DNA from: an uncultured Prevotella sp.
GTDB lineage: Bacteria > Bacteroidota > Bacteroidia > Bacteroidales > Bacteroidaceae
Length of the DNA: 5,491 nucleotides
Assembly: GCA_934219025.1 (NCBI GenBank)
Contig: CAKQDG010000125.1
Span: 1-5,491 of the forward strand
Direction: 5' to 3'
Of this stretch, positions 1 through 5,385 are shown piece after piece. Position numbers and translations under genes: made by a program. Every line of letters starts with the position of its first letter. Within the stretch, counting starts at the first letter, position 1. Below the pieces are notes generated by a model. It was not told the origin of the DNA. It ran no database searches and saw nothing but the letters and a program-made list of their open reading frames with translations.

Positions 1-52
1 CACGACCTTCAGAACCGGAATCTGACGCTCTATTCAGCTAAGCTACGGAGCC
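1..52 (-). tRNA. tRNA-Arg (anticodon CCG), 5' part, cut by window edge
   Basis: Read on the minus strand, this begins with acceptor half GGCTCCG, then TA, a D-stem GCTT/GAGC (one G-T pair) around a 9-nt loop, and a five-pair anticodon stem TCAGA/TCTGA around loop TTCCGGT. The anticodon is CCG (plus-strand bases 16-18), which reads the Arg codon CGG. The variable region starts at AGGTCG; the T-arm and the 3' acceptor half lie outside the window. The D-loop is AGCTGAATA, so the nearly universal G18-G19 pair appears as G-A. A TAnnTTTG promoter lies 10 nt upstream of the 5' end. The identification is firm from the folded half; whether the gene is functional cannot be judged without the missing end. 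Confidence 0.9.
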
Positions 53-62
53 AAAGCGAGTG

Positions 63-94
63 CAAAGATACTTCTATTTTGTCTTATTACAAAA
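63..94 (-). promoter_or_regulatory. Bacteroidetes-type promoter for the tRNA-Arg
   Basis: On the minus strand, TATCTTTG (70-63) matches the Bacteroidetes -7 consensus TAnnTTTG exactly. TTTTG (94-90) lies 19 nt upstream and matches the -33 element. Transcription would begin around 55-58, giving only a few nt of leader before the tRNA 5' end at 52. It overlaps the oppositely directed promoter of the peptidase gene. Confidence 0.65.
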
Positions 95-110
95 TTTATT
101 GCTACTTTTG
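77..110 (+). promoter_or_regulatory. Bacteroidetes-type promoter for the M15 peptidase gene
   Basis: TTTTG at 77-81 (-33 element) and TACTTTTG at 103-110 (-7 element, TAnnTTTG) are separated by 21 nt, within the usual spacing for the Bacteroidetes primary sigma factor. The predicted transcript start is near 116-118, leaving about 40 nt before the ATG at 154. This placement argues against the upstream TTG at 79 as start codon, because the TTG would lie inside the -33 box. Confidence 0.6.
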
Positions 111-153
111 TAAGCAAAAAATAAGGACAAGGCTTTCATGCCTAAACAAAAAT

Positions 154-948
154 ATGATTAAGACTATGAAATATAGAAGTCTGTGTGCCACACTTATGCT
201 TATTTTATTGTCTGCGTCCTGCCTTAACACAAGGGCTGAAGGAGCAAACAGAATGGAGGTTGGAGCAGACAGAATGGCGGCTGGAGCAGACAGAATGGTG
301 GCTGGAGCAGACAGAATGGCGGCTGGTACAACAGTCAGCAGTCGGGATATTGAACACGCCGGTGTGGATAAGTATTTCTATTCCGAACCGATACCGGATG
401 CTGTGTTTGCAAGGATGAGAGGAAAATCATACAAAAGCTACTGCACGGTGAAGCGCTCGGATTTAAGATACGTGCGCGTGCTGCATTATAATATAAAAGG
501 TGAGATAAAGGTTGGCGAACTGGTATGCCATAAGAGCATCGCTGCCGACCTGGTGGATATTTTCCGCAATCTGTACAGGGCAAAGTATCCGATAGAAAGG
601 ATGGAATTGATAGACAATTACGGTGCCGACGACGAACGGGCAATGGAGGCAAACAACACGTCATGTTTCAATTTCCGCTATGTGGCGGGCACCAAGGTGC
701 CGTCGAACCACAGTTGGGGCAAGGCGATAGACATCAACCCTCTGTATAATCCGTATGTGAGACGCGGACGGAACGGAAAGATACAGGTAAGTCCGCAGAA
801 CGGCAGACAATATGCCGACCGCTCAAAGGACTTCAAGTATAAGATAGATCGAAACGACCTGTGCTACCGGGAATTCATCCGCCACGGTTTTACGTGGGGC
901 GGAGGCTGGCGCCGGGTAAAAGACTACCAGCATTTCGAAAAGAAATGA
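154..948 (+). CDS. Exported M15-family (VanY-like) peptidase with N-terminal heptapeptide repeats
   Basis: This is a 264-residue protein from the ATG at 154. An ATG at 166 is equally possible; a TTG at 79 is in frame but lies inside the promoter. The N-terminus is a short basic segment, a hydrophobic core (LCATLMLILLSAS) and a Cys, so a signal peptide, plausibly type II with Cys23 lipidated; the lipobox is loose (SAS-C). Residues 30-57 are four copies of a G-A-D-R-M-x-x unit. The C-terminal 140 residues match the M15 metallopeptidase fold (D-Ala-D-Ala carboxypeptidase or L-Ala-D-Glu peptidase type): CFNFRYVAGTK, then SNHSWGKAIDIN with zinc ligands His186 and Asp193, and a final DYQHFE with His260. 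The expected role is trimming peptidoglycan stem peptides in the periplasm; which bond it cuts cannot be read from sequence. It has its own promoter and converges with the polyphosphate operon, 19 bp away. Confidence 0.85.
   Translation: MIKTMKYRSLCATLMLILLSASCLNTRAEGANRMEVGADRMAAGADRMVAGADRMAAGTTVSSRDIEHAGVDKYFYSEPIPDAVFARMRGKSYKSYCTVKRSDLRYVRVLHYNIKGEIKVGELVCHKSIAADLVDIFRNLYRAKYPIERMELIDNYGADDERAMEANNTSCFNFRYVAGTKVPSNHSWGKAIDINPLYNPYVRRGRNGKIQVSPQNGRQYADRSKDFKYKIDRNDLCYREFIRHGFTWGGGWRRVKDYQHFEKK
241..324 (+). repeat. Four 21-bp in-frame tandem repeats in the peptidase gene
   Basis: The units are 241-261, 262-282, 283-303 and 304-324, with consensus GGAGCAGACAGAATGGCGGCT shortened here to its start GGAGCAGACAGAATGG. 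Copies 2 and 4 are identical, copy 3 differs at one base and copy 1 at three. They encode G-A-[DN]-R-M-x-[AV] heptapeptides. The array sits between the predicted lipidation or cleavage site and the catalytic domain, so it would act as a spacer. The near identity at synonymous positions suggests recent duplication. Confidence 0.95.
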
Positions 949-961
949 TTGTGTCTTTTTT
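931..961 (+). terminator. Weak hairpin and T-run at the end of the peptidase gene
   Basis: CATTTC (931-936) and GAAATG (942-947) can form a six-pair hairpin with a GAAAA loop, overlapping the stop codon. Six T residues follow at 956-961, but 8 nt separate them from the stem and the stem is AT-rich. It is the only terminator-like structure between the two convergent genes. It may work poorly or not at all. Confidence 0.25.
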
Positions 962-967
962 AGAAAG

Positions 968-1945
968 CTAATCCTCGTGATACTGGAATTTATCCACCTT
1001 GATGCCGTCCACGATACTGTCGGCAAGACTGATGTTAGGCACATGGATAGTGTTGCAGCCCAAGGCTTCGGCAGCCGTCATATAAATCTCGGCAGCCGGA
1101 ATTATCACATCGGCACGGTCGGTCTTCAGTCCGAACTGTTCGATACGTTCCTCAATGCTCAGCGGCTTGAGCTTGTCGTAGATTTCGCGTATCTCACTCA
1201 CGCTCATTTCCTTTGCATCTTTCTTGCTGTGGGTAAGTTTAAAAAGTTTGTTGATGTTTCCACCAGAGCCGATAAGGTGAATGTCGGGAATTTCCTTGGA
1301 ATAAAGGCTTAGGTCGGTCTTCATCTCATTGATGGCCGCCTGCGACACTTTTCCGCTTATCATCCTAAGCGTGCCGATGTTATACGATTTGCTGTGTGCC
1401 AGCAGTCCGTTGTGGATAAGAGAAATCTCAGTGCTACCGCCGCCCACGTCGATATAAGCGAAGTCGCCTACAACACATTCGCTGTTTTCTATCATATTGT
1501 TGCAGAGCAACCGAGCCTCCTCCTGTCCCTTGATAATCTCCACCCTTATGCCCGTTTTCTTATACAGGCGTTTGAGCACCTTCTCGCCATTTTCGGCATC
1601 GCGCATGGCAGAAGTGGCACAGGCACGATAGCTCACCACATCGTTCAGTCGCATGATATGCTTGAAAGCCTTGAGCATTTCCAGCATCTTTTCCTCCCTC
1701 TCGGCAGAAATCTTTCCGAGCGTGAACACGTCCTTTCCCAAACGGAGCGGCACACGCATATACATTACCCTCGAAATCTTAGGTTCGCCGATGCTGTCCT
1801 TGCGGAAAAAGTTTTTTATCAGCAGTCTGGCTCCGTTGGAGCCAATGTCGATGGCGGCAATATTATATGAAATGTCAAAACCTTTATTGGCATTAGCGTT
1901 ATTCTTGTTTTCAGCTTTACTTGTTGCAGTTTCCTTTTTACTCAT
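968..1945 (-). CDS. ppx: Ppx/GppA-family phosphatase (exopolyphosphatase-like)
   Basis: A 325-residue protein of the Ppx/GppA family (ASKHA fold), which removes terminal phosphates from polyphosphate or the gamma-phosphate of pppGpp. Visible motifs in order: AIDIGSNGARLL (31-42, first phosphate loop), ATSAMRDAENG (110-120), GQEEARLL (140-147, with the Glu pair that includes the expected catalytic residue), YIDVGGGSTEIS (164-175, second phosphate loop), GSGGNI (226-231) and RADVIIPAAEI (277-287). It ends after the phosphatase core and lacks the HD-like C-terminal extension of the ~500-residue E. coli enzyme, as in other short Ppx proteins. Residues 1-25 are a Lys/Asn/Ala-rich, probably disordered leader. 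The next Met is residue 61, inside the domain, so the start is well fixed. It lies 41 bp downstream of ppk on the same strand, which favours polyphosphate as substrate; pppGpp hydrolysis cannot be excluded. Confidence 0.9.
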   Translation of the reverse strand: MSKKETATSKAENKNNANANKGFDISYNIAAIDIGSNGARLLIKNFFRKDSIGEPKISRVMYMRVPLRLGKDVFTLGKISAEREEKMLEMLKAFKHIMRLNDVVSYRACATSAMRDAENGEKVLKRLYKKTGIRVEIIKGQEEARLLCNNMIENSECVVGDFAYIDVGGGSTEISLIHNGLLAHSKSYNIGTLRMISGKVSQAAINEMKTDLSLYSKEIPDIHLIGSGGNINKLFKLTHSKKDAKEMSVSEIREIYDKLKPLSIEERIEQFGLKTDRADVIIPAAEIYMTAAEALGCNTIHVPNISLADSIVDGIKVDKFQYHED

Positions 1946-1986
1946 AATCTGTAATGGCTTGAAAGTATCTTCTATTGATTATTTTT

Positions 1987-4062
1987 CTACTCATTGCCTG
2001 TTGCAAGGAGCATGGTCTTCTTCTGTATTTCCTCCTGCGAACGGAAAACCTTTCCGTTTTCGCCCGTTTGCAAAGGGTCGTTGCCCTTGCCGTCAACGAG
2101 TCTGCCGTTGGTAGTGTCGGCAAGTCCATACTCCACGGTGCGCAGCAAGTCGCGCTGCATGTCGAGATCATAGACAGGAGTGTACACTTCGATACGGTTG
2201 AGCAGATTGCGCGGCATCCAGTCGGCACTGCCGATAAAGTATCTGGGCTGTCCGTTGTTGCATGTGATGATAATCCGCGAATGTTCCAGATAGCGGTCGA
2301 TGATACCCACTATCTTTATGTTGTCGCTCAATCCTGGTATTCCCGGCACAAGCGAGCAGTTGCCCCTCACGAGAAGTTCTATCTTCACTCCAGCCTGAGA
2401 TGCAGCATATAGTTTCTCCACCATGTCGCGCTCCGTGATATGGTTAATCTTCACCTTAATCCATGCCTCCTTGCCTGCCTTGGCATTCTTAACCTCGTTA
2501 TTCAGCAGCTGCAGCAATTTCGTCTTCATAGAGTTTGGCGATACGAGAAGTTCGCGGAATCGCGGCTGCGAGAACGGACGGTTGATGAAGTCGAACACGC
2601 GGTTCACCTCGCTCACGATATCCTTTCTTGCCGTCATCATCAGATAGTCGGTATAAACCTTTGCGTTGCCCTCATGGAAGTTACCGGTTCCGATACATGC
2701 AATGCTTCCCTTCTTTGATTCGATATAGAGTAGCTTTGAGTGAACCTTCAGTCCTTCAACACCGAAAATCACGTTGATACCCTCTTCCTGCATACGCTTG
2801 CTCCATTTGATGTTGCTCTTCTCGTCGAAGCGGGCAAGCAGCTCCACTACCGCCGTTACCTTCTTGCCATTACGGGCGGCACAAACAAGAGCCTTCACCA
2901 CCTTGGAATCAGAGGCCAAACGATACAGTGTGGTTTTTATCTCCTTCACGTCGGGATGCAACGCAGCCTCGCGGAGCACACGGATATACGAGTCGAACGA
3001 GTTGTAGGGCACATGGATAAACCTGTCCTTCTCCCTGATCTGTTTCAGGATGCTCTCCTCCTTCAAAAACTCGTCTTTCATCACGTGTTCCCACTTAGGG
3101 TATTTCAGTTCCTTGTGTCCAAAGTCGGGAAATTTCATCAAGTCCTTGTGGTTCTGATATCTTCCACTCGGCAATGCGGCATCGAGGTGGTCCACATTGA
3201 GACGCGCCAGAATCTTCTTCTGCATGTCCTTAGGCATCAGCTTGTCGTAGATAAGACGGACGGGTTCTCCCTTCTTGCGGCTGTTCACTCCCTTGGCGAT
3301 AAGCTGCAACACGCCGTAGTCGGAGTCGTTTTCCATTTCCATTTCGGCATCCTTAGTAAACTTAAACGAGTAAGCTTCGAAAGTGCTGGGTTTGAAACCG
3401 ATGAAGATAAGCGGCAGACAGAAACGCACCACGTCGTCGAGATATATCGCATTCTGGCATCCGTTGCTTGGTGGCAGCACGAGAAAGCGGCCGAAGTCGC
3501 TGTCGGGCACTTTTATGATGGCATAGTCCGTCTTCGGCTTCTTGCCGAAAGTCTCTTCCTTTTCTGTCCTTTTCACTATCAGATAGATACGGCTGTCTTG
3601 CAGTTTTCCTATTTCCGACAGGTTGTCGAGCCAGATAGGGTTTGTTGCCCCGTTCAGTTTGTCATAATAGAAATCCTTGATAAACTGTTTCTGTTCTTCG
3701 TTAAGACTGTTCTCGTTGAGCAGTTTGATGTTATGCTCTTCCAGTTGTCCGAACACATGAGAGACAGTGTCTGTATATTCTGTACTGTATGCCGCGTTCA
3801 GTTTATTTATCGTTTTGATGGTATGCTTCAACCTCTCGCGTTCCTTTTTGGCACTCTTGTCGGCAGATTCAAGCAGTCGGTTGAGCGATGCCATCCTGAC
3901 GCGGAAGAATTCGTCGAGGTTGTTTGAGTAAATACCGAGAAACGACAATCGTTCGAGCAGGGGTATGTTGTCTTTCTGTGCCTCTTTCAGAATACGATGG
4001 TTAAAATACATCCAGCTAACGTCGCGATCAACGTAAGCATCCTTTAAATCTTTGTCTTTCAT
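1987..4062 (-). CDS. ppk1: Polyphosphate kinase 1
   Basis: A 691-residue, full-length Ppk1, which reversibly transfers the gamma-phosphate of ATP onto a growing polyphosphate chain. The N domain opens with RDVSWMYFNHRILKEA (13-28) and LSFLGIYSNNLDEFFRVR (39-56). A middle (head) domain follows to about residue 310, then two phospholipase-D-like C domains. Catalytic features are intact: TLYR with R381 and ARFDE with R411, whose 30-residue spacing equals that of the Mg-binding Arg375/Arg405 of E. coli; KVHSK with H441, the expected autophosphorylated His (E. coli His435); GTGNFHEGNAKVYTD (458-472); and LEHSR with H594 (E. coli His592). The ATG overlaps the stop codon of the upstream LRR gene (ATGA, 4062-4059), so translation is probably coupled. 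ppx follows after 41 bp. The enzyme is expected in the cytoplasm, often membrane-associated. Confidence 0.97.
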   Translation of the reverse strand: MKDKDLKDAYVDRDVSWMYFNHRILKEAQKDNIPLLERLSFLGIYSNNLDEFFRVRMASLNRLLESADKSAKKERERLKHTIKTINKLNAAYSTEYTDTVSHVFGQLEEHNIKLLNENSLNEEQKQFIKDFYYDKLNGATNPIWLDNLSEIGKLQDSRIYLIVKRTEKEETFGKKPKTDYAIIKVPDSDFGRFLVLPPSNGCQNAIYLDDVVRFCLPLIFIGFKPSTFEAYSFKFTKDAEMEMENDSDYGVLQLIAKGVNSRKKGEPVRLIYDKLMPKDMQKKILARLNVDHLDAALPSGRYQNHKDLMKFPDFGHKELKYPKWEHVMKDEFLKEESILKQIREKDRFIHVPYNSFDSYIRVLREAALHPDVKEIKTTLYRLASDSKVVKALVCAARNGKKVTAVVELLARFDEKSNIKWSKRMQEEGINVIFGVEGLKVHSKLLYIESKKGSIACIGTGNFHEGNAKVYTDYLMMTARKDIVSEVNRVFDFINRPFSQPRFRELLVSPNSMKTKLLQLLNNEVKNAKAGKEAWIKVKINHITERDMVEKLYAASQAGVKIELLVRGNCSLVPGIPGLSDNIKIVGIIDRYLEHSRIIITCNNGQPRYFIGSADWMPRNLLNRIEVYTPVYDLDMQRDLLRTVEYGLADTTNGRLVDGKGNDPLQTGENGKVFRSQEEIQKKTMLLATGNE

Positions 4063-5126
4063 TTTTTTCTGTATATTGGGGGGATGTTTTTATTTTTGGA
4101 CAACTCGGACTTCTCGGACTTCTCGGACTTCTTGGACAAATCGGACAACTTGGACTTCTCGGACTTCTCGGACTTCTTGGACAAATCGGACAACTTGGAC
4201 TTCTCGGACAAATCGGACTTCTTGGACTTCTCGGACGACTTGGATTTCTCGGTTGGTTCTGGCTTTTGAGGTGAGACAGCGGTTGTCTTCTCAACGACCC
4301 TATCGTCGAAATCCCTTGTCAGTTTTTTGAATTTGCCAGTAGAATCCTTTGGTATTGTAATATTGCGGATATCCTCGCAACCGGCAAACATAGTGCGTTT
4401 CATTTTCTTGGGAATGCCATTGAAGCAAACGCTTCTAAGAGCCAGGCAGTCGCCAAATGCGCAGTCGCCTATGAATTCTGTGTTTTCCGGTATTACGACA
4501 GATATCAGCCTGTCGCAGTCGAAGAAAGCTTCGTCGTCGATAACCTTCAGCGATTGTGGCAGAACTACTCTTTGCAACTGCCGTTTGCCGGAGAAAGCCT
4601 TTTCTCCGATACATTCCACTCCCTCGGGAACGATGTATTCCTTTTCGTCGGAAACGAAAGAAACGAGAGTTTTGCCGTGGTCTGTAAATACCGCTTTACC
4701 ATTGCATACAACAGCTTCCGACAGACTGATTATGTGAATGTTATGAATTCCGATGAACGGATTTACGCCAATCTTCTTTACAGACTTTGGAATATTTATT
4801 TCCCTCAGCGATATGCACTTGCCGAAAGCCTCATGCCCGATATTTTCAATGCCGTCAGGCAGAGTCAGCTTCTCTAAATATGCACATCCCCAGAAGGCAT
4901 CTGCATCAATCTCTCTTACCCCTTCGCAAACGGCATATCCATCGCTGAGGCTTTTTGATGCCATGAGCAGATGGCGTCCGTTTTTAGAATAATACACGCC
5001 GTTGAGGTCTTTTCTGCTTCCAGTTGTTCGCCTGATTGCGTAATCAATAACAAGCTTCTCCAGTTTGTCATCGGTTCTCAAATCCTTTTTCAGTCCGTTT
5101 CCAACAGACTTTTTCATCTCTTTCAT
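4059..5126 (-). CDS. BspA-like leucine-rich-repeat protein with Ser/Lys-rich repeat tail
   Basis: A 355-residue protein; start Met1 (ATG at 5126-5124), with Met4 as alternative. It has no signal peptide or hydrophobic segment, so it is probably cytoplasmic, unlike most surface BspA proteins. Residues ~64-260 contain BspA-type (LRR_5) repeats of about 23 residues, with the signature I-x-x-x-A-F-x-x-C-x-x-L-x-x-[IV]-x-[IL]-P, for example around 73-90, 96-113, 173-190, 196-213 and 219-236. The repeats are interrupted at ~125-163 by a segment of a different kind. Residues 292-344 form a low-complexity tail with Ser at nearly every third position: 17 Lys, 18 Ser and 11 Glu/Asp in 53 residues. The last residues are IPPIYRKK. 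As first gene of the ppk-ppx operon with a 4-nt overlap to ppk, it is likely to act with Ppk1 or with polyphosphate. LRR_5 domains usually bind proteins; no enzymatic function is visible. Confidence 0.85.
   Translation of the reverse strand: MKEMKKSVGNGLKKDLRTDDKLEKLVIDYAIRRTTGSRKDLNGVYYSKNGRHLLMASKSLSDGYAVCEGVREIDADAFWGCAYLEKLTLPDGIENIGHEAFGKCISLREINIPKSVKKIGVNPFIGIHNIHIISLSEAVVCNGKAVFTDHGKTLVSFVSDEKEYIVPEGVECIGEKAFSGKRQLQRVVLPQSLKVIDDEAFFDCDRLISVVIPENTEFIGDCAFGDCLALRSVCFNGIPKKMKRTMFAGCEDIRNITIPKDSTGKFKKLTRDFDDRVVEKTTAVSPQKPEPTEKSKSSEKSKKSDLSEKSKLSDLSKKSEKSEKSKLSDLSKKSEKSEKSELSKNKNIPPIYRKK
4098..4250 (-). repeat. Seventeen 9-bp coding repeats with a 45-bp higher-order unit
   Basis: Seventeen consecutive 9-bp units, on the plus strand GGAC followed by five variable bases (TTCTC, TTCTT, AAATC, AACTT and so on). 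Two five-unit blocks, 4107-4151 and 4152-4196, are identical 45-mers, which points to recent duplication. On the coding strand each unit gives a tripeptide ending in Ser (EKS, KKS, KLS, DLS, ELS). The array has no stop codon in any of the six frames, which explains several spurious overlapping reading frames here. Confidence 0.95.
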
Positions 5127-5148
5127 AATTGTTTTGTTAAATCTGTTG

Positions 5149-5156
5149 CAAAAGTA
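5149..5156 (-). promoter_or_regulatory. Candidate proximal -7 element of the LRR-ppk-ppx operon
   Basis: On the minus strand this reads TACTTTTG, an exact TAnnTTTG match and identical to the -7 box of the peptidase gene. It would start transcription about 16 nt before the LRR ATG. No good TTTG -33 element is seen 19-21 nt upstream, where the sequence around 5175-5178 reads CCTG. The call therefore rests on the -7 box and its position. Confidence 0.45.
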
Positions 5157-5208
5157 CGCTAAATAGTTGATGTACAGGTTGTATATTCTGTTACGAGATT
5201 ATTAAAAG

Positions 5209-5227
5209 GGTATTACAAAGGTATTAC
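5209..5227. repeat. Two direct GGTATTAC repeats, 11 bp apart
   Basis: GGTATTAC occurs at 5209-5216 and 5220-5227, a period of 11 bp or about one helical turn. The second copy overlaps the distal candidate -7 box of the polyphosphate operon. It could be an operator for a regulator binding one face of the helix. The repeat is short and could be chance. Confidence 0.4.
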
Positions 5228-5249
5228 CATACTTCAGAACACCTGCAAA
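5216..5249 (-). promoter_or_regulatory. Candidate distal promoter of the LRR-ppk-ppx operon
   Basis: On the minus strand TACCTTTG (5223-5216) is an exact TAnnTTTG -7 box. TTTG (5249-5246) lies 22 nt upstream, slightly longer than the usual 19-21. It would give a leader of about 80 nt before the LRR start codon. It lies downstream of the preceding gene's terminator, as expected for an independent operon promoter. Confidence 0.4.
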
Positions 5250-5271
5250 CGGTATTGCTCTTGGTGAAGGG

Positions 5272-5315
5272 AAAGAAAAAATCTTCCCCGTAATACTGTA
5301 TACAGGGAAGATTTT
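5272..5315 (-). terminator. Rho-independent terminator of the gene ending at 5386
   Basis: AAAATCTTCCC (5278-5288) and GGGAAGATTTT (5305-5315) form a perfect 11-bp stem around a 16-nt loop. On the minus strand the stem is followed by a T-rich tract (TTTTTTCTTT, 5281-5272). It lies about 70 nt beyond the stop codon of the minus-strand gene at the window end. The opposite strand also has a T-rich exit (TTTTATATTT), so it could work in both directions, but no plus-strand gene leads into it. Confidence 0.8.
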
Positions 5316-5336
5316 ATATTTACTTTAACGGAAACA

Positions 5337-5379
5337 GGGATTTGAACATTTGTATTTAAAAATCCCCGGTCTGTTCAAA
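5337..5379 (-). other. Interleaved inverted repeats in the 3' UTR (possible pseudoknot or switch)
   Basis: Between the stop codon at 5386 and the terminator, two perfect stems interleave on the minus-strand transcript. Stem A is TTTGAACA (5379-5372) with TGTTCAAA (5348-5341); stem B is GGGATTT (5366-5360) with AAATCCC (5343-5337). The order A5', B5', A3', B3' is that of an H-type pseudoknot, but the two 3' arms share three bases, so the full stems exclude each other. The function is unknown. Confidence 0.4.
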
Positions 5380-5385
5380 CTTTAA

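Noticed and set aside
79..153. TTG-initiated N-terminal extension of the peptidase
   Set aside because: The TTG lies within the predicted -33 box, and the extension would put 25 Cys/Tyr/Lys-rich residues ahead of a clear signal peptide.
185..418. A plus-strand frame with TEWRLEQ repeats inside the peptidase gene
   Set aside because: It is the 21-bp array read in another frame; the M15 frame has the signal peptide, catalytic motifs and a promoter.
1946..1986. A separate promoter for ppx in the ppk-ppx gap
   Set aside because: The minus strand has only an imperfect TACTTTCA, lacking the final G of TAnnTTTG; co-transcription with ppk is simpler.
2740..3927. A 395-codon open frame on the plus strand opposite ppk
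   Set aside because: It lies antisense to a full-length Ppk1 with all catalytic motifs, and its translation shows no recognisable domain or promoter; it is a codon-bias shadow.
4028..4330. Open frames on both strands overlapping the tail repeat, with Ser/Pro-, Thr/Arg- or Asp/Phe-rich products
   Set aside because: The 9-bp repeat has no stop codon in any frame, so every frame opens across it; only the LRR frame carries a domain and the operon context.
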